Shown here one piece after another: positions 52,105-64,000 of a stretch of DNA of 64,000 nucleotides. Under the pieces are notes generated by a model. It did no database searches. It was given only the letters and a program-made list of their open reading frames with translations, and had not been told where the DNA came from. The stretch covers positions 2,044,001 through 2,108,000 of the forward strand of contig NZ_CP097149.1 in NCBI RefSeq assembly GCF_023370075.1. Direction: 5' to 3'. Positions within the stretch are counted from its first letter, which is position 1. Each line of letters opens with the position of its first letter. Made by a program: the position numbers and the translations under genes. Origin of the DNA: Deinococcus sp. QL22 (GTDB lineage: Bacteria; Deinococcota; Deinococci; Deinococcales; Deinococcaceae).

Positions 52105-52326
52105 ATGCCAGACAAAGACGACAAGAACAAGGGCCATACCAGCCTTCCCGACCAGTACGACCGCAGCAAAACGGAAGTGCACGAGATCGAGCATGACCGC
52201 AAGCCCTCGTTCAAGGGCGTCAATGACCGCGAGGCCAACGCTCCTCGAAACAACGAGCATGAGGGCCACAAGGAAAAGCAGGACGTAGAGGAAGCCCGTT
52301 CGGTTCCGGCCAGCAAGCAGGGCTAA
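52105..52326 (+). CDS. Small hydrophilic, probably disordered protein
   Basis: A 73-residue protein made almost entirely of charged and polar residues (MPDKDDKNKGHTSLPDQYDR, DREANAPRNNEHEGHKEKQD). It has no hydrophobic core and reads like hydrophilins or LEA-like proteins, a class linked in Deinococcus to desiccation tolerance; that link is inference. A strong hairpin terminator follows. Confidence 0.7.
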   Translation: MPDKDDKNKGHTSLPDQYDRSKTEVHEIEHDRKPSFKGVNDREANAPRNNEHEGHKEKQDVEEARSVPASKQG

Positions 52327-52336
52327 ATCTCAATCA

Positions 52337-52378
52337 AGAAGGCGGCGGCTAGAGGATTTGCTCTAGCCGCCTCTTCTT
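52337..52378. terminator. Strong bidirectional terminator
   Basis: GGCGGCTAGAG pairs with CTCTAGCCGCC around GATTTG, with further pairing AAGAAG/CTTCTT outside and TTGTGTTGG after it. Confidence 0.75.
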
Positions 52379-52400
52379 GTGTTGGTATTTAGTTTGACCC

Positions 52401-53330
52401 CTAGCGAATATCCAGTGGCTCGTACACCCGTTTGCTGGTGCCATCATCAAAAACCAGCGTCCCGATGGCCCCCACCCGCACATAGCGGCGGTCTGCGCGG
52501 GCACGCACATTCAGGGGCAGAGTAAAGCTGAGGCTACCGCCCTGCTGGGTCAGTTTGATGTTGCCGCCCCCGCCCGCCGCGTAGGTGTCGCGCCCCGGAA
52601 TGCGAATCTTGGCGGTGACGCTGCCCACGTAATATTCCAGTTCATATTCAAAGCTGGCGCTGATCAGTCGCCGTCCGTTGGGAACGGTATTGACCCGCAG
52701 CGTGCAGGCTGCGCCCTCTCCCAGCGGCAAATAGGCTGTGACGCCCCGGTTGCTGCGGCAAGAAGTAAACGCCCAATCCAGCAGCTTGGGCGCGGCATTG
52801 TTGGTACTCGTGGCGGCAGGCCGGGCCGGAGCTGGAGCGCTGTAGTTCGTATAGGTCAGGTCGGCCAGCAGCGCTACCGCCGTCAGTCCGCCGTCGCGCA
52901 CACACAGGATGGAGCGGGCATTGGGAGCCGGATAGCTGCTGAGGATGCGCTCGGAAGTGGCCCCGTAGCAGGGTTCGATCCGGCCCGTGAAGGCGCTGTA
53001 GCCGATAGCCGTGCGTTGCAGGTCGGCAAAGGTGGCGCGGTCTGTGTCGGCGTGAAAAGCGTCCTCGTCGATAAAAATCGCCATCAACTCGATTCGGCCC
53101 TGCGCGTCGTCATTCTCGCGGCGAATAAAGGCGCGGTCTCCGGTATCCAGGTTGTAGATCCAGTTCTGGCCGTTGCGGTAAGGCTCGCTGCAACTGTACT
53201 GGCGGCAAAACGCGCTGTTGTAAAAGCTGTCGCGGGTGCCCAAAATTCCGGCGGCAGACGTGGTAGACAGCGCCGCGCTAGAGAGGGCCGCCAAGAGCAA
53301 GCCCACAAACGGACGTGAGGAATTCAACAT
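52401..53330 (-). CDS. Secreted hypothetical protein
   Basis: A 309-residue protein with a signal peptide (MLNSSRPFVGLLLAALSSAA to about residue 27). The N-terminal half has CRQYSCSEPYRNGQNWIYNL and several cysteines; the C-terminal ~130 residues are beta-rich (LISASFEYELEYYVGSVTAK, VRVGAIGTLVFDDGTSKRVY) and look like an accessory immunoglobulin-like domain. No enzyme motif. TACCGT six bases before ATG 53330 fits a leaderless start. Confidence 0.7.
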   Translation of the reverse strand: MLNSSRPFVGLLLAALSSAALSTTSAAGILGTRDSFYNSAFCRQYSCSEPYRNGQNWIYNLDTGDRAFIRRENDDAQGRIELMAIFIDEDAFHADTDRATFADLQRTAIGYSAFTGRIEPCYGATSERILSSYPAPNARSILCVRDGGLTAVALLADLTYTNYSAPAPARPAATSTNNAAPKLLDWAFTSCRSNRGVTAYLPLGEGAACTLRVNTVPNGRRLISASFEYELEYYVGSVTAKIRIPGRDTYAAGGGGNIKLTQQGGSLSFTLPLNVRARADRRYVRVGAIGTLVFDDGTSKRVYEPLDIR

Positions 53331-53360
53331 GGTTTTACGGTAGCGGGTCAGATAACTGTA

Positions 53361-53391
53361 GGAGGCCGCATATCCAGCAGATGCGGCCCCC
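53361..53391. terminator. Hairpin between uvrB and the secreted protein gene
   Basis: GGCCGCAT (53364-53371) pairs with ATGCGGCC (53381-53388), with AGG/CCT outside. There is no T run, so termination is uncertain. Confidence 0.4.
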
Positions 53392-53424
53392 TGTGGTCTG
53401 GTTGTCAGCTCAAGCTATAACCCG

Positions 53425-55446
<2,022 letters not shown>

Positions 55447-55452
55447 CCCCCC

Positions 55453-55471
55453 AGTTTACGCTTTGGGCGTA
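55453..55471 (-). promoter_or_regulatory. uvrB -10 box overlapped by a palindrome
   Basis: On the minus strand TACGC-CCAAA-GCGTA (55471-55457) runs into TAAACT (55458-55453). A repressor bound here would cover the promoter. It resembles a GC-shifted version of the DdrO-bound motif but is too diverged to be certain. Confidence 0.4.
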
Positions 55472-55514
55472 CTTGGATGGAAGGGGGAACGGCCGCAAAA
55501 GCCCTCAGCAAAGG

Positions 55515-56037
55515 CTAAGTATTGTGGTCTGTAGCTATTGACTGCTGTGCCAGCCAGGCTCCAATCTCGGCGTCTGAGCGCAGTACCACGACTTTAAGGT
55601 TCGGCAATTGCGTCAACTCTTGCCGCTGTTGTTGCGCCTGCGGTGGAAACTGCCAGATGTCCAGCAGCAGGGCGCGGGAAGGCCATTTGGCTCCGTCTTG
55701 CCGGGCGTGGGGGCGCAGATTCAGGCGTTCTCGCCAGAAGGCCCGCCATAGGCACAGCAGGCGCGGCGGCATCAGAAAGACCACCAGATCGGCGCGTAAG
55801 GCCCGCTCCCGCAGGGTGGTACTGAAATTGCCGTCCAGAATCCAGCGTTCGGCGGCTAACGCCTCGGCCAGGCGCTGTTGCCATACGGCAGGTTCGACCT
55901 TGATCCAGCCGGGATTCCAGTACAACTCATCCAAATGAATCAATGGCAGGCCAGTTCGGGTGGCTAGTTTTTTGGCAAGTGTGCTTTTGCCTGCGCCAGG
56001 GCTGCCCACGATCAGTACGCGCTGGATAGGTAGTTGC

Positions 56038-56048
<11 letters not shown>
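55515..56048 (-). CDS. P-loop kinase-like protein (topology modulation/adenylate kinase type)
   Basis: A 177-residue protein with Walker [21 protein letters not shown] followed by [20 protein letters not shown], a segment typical of the small FlaR-like/topology-modulation ATPases, and later [20 protein letters not shown]. The substrate is not known for this family. ATG 56048 is used; it overlaps the LysR stop region by 11 bases, so the gene is in an operon with the regulator and reductase upstream. Confidence 0.8.
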
Positions 56049-56955
<907 letters not shown>

Positions 56956-56956
56956 G

Positions 56957-57547
56957 TTAGTTGGGTTCTGTCCCATACCGCAACATGACCGCGCCCGCCG
57001 CAAAAGGCTTGGCCTCTATCAGCCGCAGCGCCAAATCGGATTCCAGTCCTTCAAACAGGCGCGGCCCGCCCCCCAACACCGCCGGATGAATCACCAGTAG
57101 ATATTCGTCGATCAAGCCCGGCACGCCCGCCAATTCAGCCAAGAGAGCAGGCCCACACGACAAAAAGATGCTGCCGCCCGCCAGAGTTTTCAGCGCCGCC
57201 AACGCCTGTGCCGGAGCGTCCCGAACCACCGTGCGGTCTGGGCCGTCTTCCAGCGTGTGCGAAAAAACTAGCTTATGCATCTTGTGTTGCAGGGCGGCAA
57301 ACTCCAGATCGGGCGGCGAAAGTTGCCCTGCATCTTCGGGGTTTTCGCCGCGTGCCACCGCGTCCCACCAGGGCACGATGGCCTCGTACATGACCCGCCC
57401 TAGCGCCCAGGTGTCGGCAGTGCGGAACAGGTCATTAAAGGCCGCCGATTCGGGTTCGCCCCAGGCAAATGGCGTCCAAAATCCGCCTTCCACGTTGGCA
57501 ATCCGGCCATTGAGGGTGCTCTGGGCGTGAAAAATGATTTTTCGCAT
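56957..57547 (-). CDS. Dihydrofolate-reductase-like (RibD C-terminal) protein
   Basis: A 196-residue protein of the RibD C-terminal fold: [58 protein letters not shown] and [20 protein letters not shown]. These proteins are labelled dihydrofolate reductase family, though most have no proven folate activity. It is first of the three-gene block with the LysR regulator and P-loop kinase. Confidence 0.88.
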   Translation of the reverse strand: MRKIIFHAQSTLNGRIANVEGGFWTPFAWGEPESAAFNDLFRTADTWALGRVMYEAIVPWWDAVARGENPEDAGQLSPPDLEFAALQHKMHKLVFSHTLEDGPDRTVVRDAPAQALAALKTLAGGSIFLSCGPALLAELAGVPGLIDEYLLVIHPAVLGGGPRLFEGLESDLALRLIEAKPFAAGAVMLRYGTEPN

Positions 57548-57640
57548 CTATTCCCCCGGCCTGCTCTATCTCGCCCCCATTCGCCTGCCCAACTCCCTTC
57601 ACCTACCATTCTAACTGGTGGGTAAGCTGACAATAGCCTG

Positions 57641-57676
57641 TTGGAAGCGGTGAATGCGGGGGCTTAGACTGCACGT
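57641..57676 (+). promoter_or_regulatory. Promoter of aceE (leaderless type)
   Basis: TTGGAA (57641-57646) and TAGACT (57665-57670) are 18 bases apart, and ATG 57677 follows the -10 by six bases. Confidence 0.55.
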
Positions 57677-60400
<2,724 letters not shown>

Positions 60401-60401
60401 A

Positions 60402-60427
60402 GGCGTCTAAGAGTCGAGGGTCTAAGA
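60402..60427 (+). repeat. Dispersed intergenic repeat, GGCGTCTAAG type, copy 5
   Basis: GGCGTCTAAGAGTCGAGGGT followed by CTAAG, directly after the aceE stop. It pairs with the inverted copy at 60510-60538. Confidence 0.65.
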
Positions 60428-60509
60428 ACGGCTGCCCCACTTCTTTCCCTTGAAGGGGGCGTTGCACAGTAACGGGGGTTCACCCAGAATCTCAGGACAA
60501 CACCTCCCC

Positions 60510-60538
60510 TTAGACCCTCGACCCTCAGACCCTTAGAC
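60510..60538 (-). repeat. Dispersed intergenic repeat, inverted copy 6
   Basis: The plus strand reads CTTAGACCCTCGACCCTCAG then ACCCTTAGA. CTTAGACCCTCGAC is the exact reverse complement of GTCGAGGGTCTAAG in the copy at 60402-60427. Confidence 0.65.
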
Positions 60539-60584
60539 TGTTCCTCTCCTCCATCATCCCCACCGCACCCAAGGAGTCACCCTC

Positions 60585-62444
<1,860 letters not shown>

Positions 62445-62453
62445 ACGTTCAAG

Positions 62454-62500
62454 CAAGCAGTCTGGCCCCTGTCTGGTGTGGATGGGGGCCAGACTGCTTG
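62454..62500. terminator. Bidirectional terminator after aceF
   Basis: CAAGCAGTCTGGCCCC (62454-62469) is perfectly paired with GGGGCCAGACTGCTTG (62485-62500). It separates aceF from the convergent kinase-like gene. Confidence 0.75.
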
Positions 62501-62511
62501 CCTGAATGTCT

Positions 62512-63057
62512 TTACAGGCCAGCTAACGCCGCGATCTGCCGCGCCGCTCCCGGCCCCAGCTCGGTGGTGTCCAGCACAGGCACGCCAGCGGGTGCGCCGA
62601 ATGCGCCGCGAGTGTCCAGCAAAGTGGCGAGCAGTTGGGGATTTTTCAGCTTCAGGCGGTCTTGCCGTTCAGGGCGGTCTATTCGGCGTGCCAGTTCCTC
62701 ACGGTTACAGGTCAGCACAACTGGAACAAACACGGCCCCGCGTGCCTTCGCCAACTCCGAGAGGCTGCCAAACGTCTCCTGCTCTTTGGCCTCTGCGGTC
62801 AGGTAGTTGGTGAATATGTGGCTTACCGAGGGCGGTGCGAGGCGGGCAGCCGCCATTACTACCAACCGCACTTGCTCCCGCAGTAGGCTGAGGCCAGCGG
62901 GCAATTCATGATGCCCGGTGACGCCGCACGCCCGGAAAATTGGATCGCTTCAGAGGTGGTTGTCGAGCAGCACGGCTCCGGTCTGCCGCTCCAGCAGTTG
63001 CCCGATGGTGCGTTTGCCACTGGCCGGTGGGCCGATCAGGTAAAAGAGAGTGGGCAT
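62512..63057 (-). pseudogene. P-loop kinase-like gene interrupted by an in-frame TGA
   Basis: From ATG 63057 the reading MPTLFYLIGPPASGKRTIGQ ... VLLDNHL is a typical small kinase N-terminus with Walker A. Codon 36 is TGA (62952-62950), after which the same frame continues as SDPIFRACGVTGHHELPAGL and on to LDTTELGPGAARQIAALAGL, giving ~181 codons in total. The two halves fit one family, in which DNHL is followed directly by N/S-DPxF. The gene is thus inactive through a single nonsense change, or the base is a sequencing error. No frameshift is needed. Confidence 0.75.
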
Positions 63058-63219
63058 AGGGGGCAGGATACAGACAGGGAGCCCGTTTCTTAAAGCCAAA
63101 CATCGAACATTTGCCGTTGGGGACGCTGTGTGGGCGTTCGGCAGCTTCCTGAAATCTCGCCCTGTTAAGTTTGGCGTGCTCCGACAGCTCTCCCTCAATT
63201 CCGCTCGTCTACTGCAAAA

Positions 63220-63246
63220 AAAGCCCCGGCTGCTAAACGGGGCTTT
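63220..63246 (-). terminator. Terminator of the DUF4388-roadblock gene
   Basis: AAAGCCCCG (63220-63228) pairs with CGGGGCTTT (63238-63246); on the minus strand this continues into a T run at 63222-63216. Confidence 0.8.
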
Positions 63247-63266
63247 CAATTGCAGTCCATATCGTC

Positions 63267-64000
63267 TCAGTTGATGCTGATGTCTTTGGCCAGAGCTTTG
63301 ATCTTGAAGCGGGCCATGGCGAGGTTGCTCTTCTCTTTGGAGAGCACGAGATACAGGAAGAGCGTCTGGTTGGGCACGATGTAGATCACGTGATACTGGC
63401 TCTGGAGGGTGATCAGAATATCCTCGATCTCTCCCTGAATGCCCAGCATCTGCATGGTCTTCATCTTGGCTTTCACCACTTCGCTGTTGCCTGCAGCGGC
63501 CAACTCGAGGTCAAATCCGCTGCCGACGGTGCCCAGGGCCATCCCGCTGCTGTAATCCACGAGGGCGGCAGCCATGATGCCGTCGATGCTGGCGAGGGCC
63601 GAGTTCAGGGTGTCTTTTACGTTGGTCATGAGGGTCTCCTGGTGTGCCCAAGGGTGGGCGAGAGGGGCGGGAGTCGTCTCCAAAGATTTGGAGGCCACAG
63701 GGGGAGGCGCGTCGGTCGTGGGGGGCGACGGCGCCGCCCTGGGCTTGTTCAGCTGTGCCGTAGAATGTTTGGGCCTCCTAAACATCAGGGCCTCCTCGAG
63801 GTCATCGTCCATCAACAAATCTTGTACCTGAATCCCGGGTTGCGCATGGAAGGCCTCATCTCTTTGCTGCATCGCTTCCATCAACAAAGTCGTCAGGGGA
63901 CGCTGAATCACGGCGGCGTGATTGTGATACGAGCGTTCGAGGCTGATCTCAAGGCCTTCCCAGCCCATGATTTCAAGGGCGGCCGCTTCACCAACTGAAC
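63267..64000 (-). CDS. DUF4388-roadblock/LC7 protein (5' end outside window)
   Basis: The frame is open to the right edge (~244 residues visible). The N-terminal text GEAAALEIMGWEGLEISLER, later PLTTLLMEAMQQRDE, resembles the C-terminal end of DUF4388 (PATAN) domains. A ~60-residue Pro/Ala linker follows, and then a roadblock/LC7 domain of 120 residues (MTNVKDTLNSALASIDGIMA, ALVDYSSGMALGTVGSGFDL). Roadblock proteins regulate small GTPases such as MglA and dynein-like motors. An AGGAGA sequence eight bases before ATG 63629 could also start the roadblock domain alone, so one gene may give two products, or these may be two annotated genes in one frame. Confidence 0.8.
   Translation of the reverse strand, partial: SVGEAAALEIMGWEGLEISLERSYHNHAAVIQRPLTTLLMEAMQQRDEAFHAQPGIQVQDLLMDDDLEEALMFRRPKHSTAQLNKPRAAPSPPTTDAPPPVASKSLETTPAPLAHPWAHQETLMTNVKDTLNSALASIDGIMAAALVDYSSGMALGTVGSGFDLELAAAGNSEVVKAKMKTMQMLGIQGEIEDILITLQSQYHVIYIVPNQTLFLYLVLSKEKSNLAMARFKIKALAKDISIN
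63627..63644 (-). promoter_or_regulatory. Internal ribosome-binding site before the roadblock domain
   Basis: On the minus strand AGGAGACCCTC precedes ATG 63629, an optimal ribosome site inside the longer reading frame. Confidence 0.55.

Overview
The window looks like chromosomal DNA of a Deinococcus species. The strongest evidence is a clear DdrB (the Deinococcus single-strand DNA-binding protein) with a 17-bp radiation/desiccation response motif in front of it. Supporting signs are high GC content, many genes whose -10 box (TAnnnT) lies 5-8 bases before the start codon with no Shine-Dalgarno sequence, small proteins that look restricted to Deinococcus/Thermus, a futalosine-pathway enzyme and a homodimer-type pyruvate dehydrogenase. 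No intact mobile element, prophage, CRISPR array or rRNA operon was seen.

Layout. 1-0.85 kb: 3' end of a large DUF4132-type gene. 1.0-7.0 kb (minus strand): an NAD salvage cluster with a NadM-Nudix fusion, a small unknown, nicotinamide phosphoribosyltransferase, a second unknown, the PnuC transporter, NadR (NMN adenylyltransferase plus ribosylnicotinamide kinase) and a TM2 protein. 7.1-14.4 kb: secreted proteins, rsmD-coaD, metK, small Deinococcus-type proteins, a frameshifted peroxiredoxin and a PhnA-like protein. 14.5-23.6 kb: a degenerate PAS-GGDEF-EAL protein, a DUF421 membrane protein with a zinc ribbon, a SMI1/KNR4 protein, YdcF and topoisomerase I with a histone-H1-like tail. 23.7-34.2 kb: mqnC, a tandem paralogue pair, murJ, tRNA-Ser, asd with what looks like a complete ribosome-mediated attenuator, plsY, adenine deaminase and an intact diguanylate cyclase. 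34.2-44.1 kb: urease structural and accessory genes with hypA/hypB, interrupted by an opposite-strand DinB gene, a divergent TrmB-type regulator, two tRNAs and arginase. 44.2-57.5 kb: a GNAT enzyme, a phosphoesterase, a candidate structured RNA with a tRNA-like T arm, a MazG-like pyrophosphohydrolase, ddrB, an intact EAL protein, an esterase, secreted proteins, uvrB and a kinase/LysR/reductase block. 57.7-62.4 kb: aceE and aceF. 62.5-64.0 kb: a kinase-like gene with an in-frame TGA and a DUF4388-roadblock protein running off the window.

How the genes work together. Arginase makes urea from arginine, and the urease genes with their nickel-insertion factors and HypA/HypB would turn it into ammonia. 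The NAD genes cover uptake and recycling of nicotinamide and its riboside. aceE and aceF are two parts of pyruvate dehydrogenase. DdrB and UvrB serve DNA repair, and both starts carry operator-like palindromes. An intact GGDEF protein and an intact EAL protein can make and break cyclic di-GMP, while the third protein of this class looks inactive.

The most interesting novel candidate is the asd leader at 28786-28942: a leaderless 17-codon Thr/Pro-rich peptide, mutually exclusive hairpins and an intrinsic terminator. The second is the RNA candidate at 45783-45980. A family of short intergenic repeats around GGCGTCTAAG/GGGTCTAAG recurs at seven sites.
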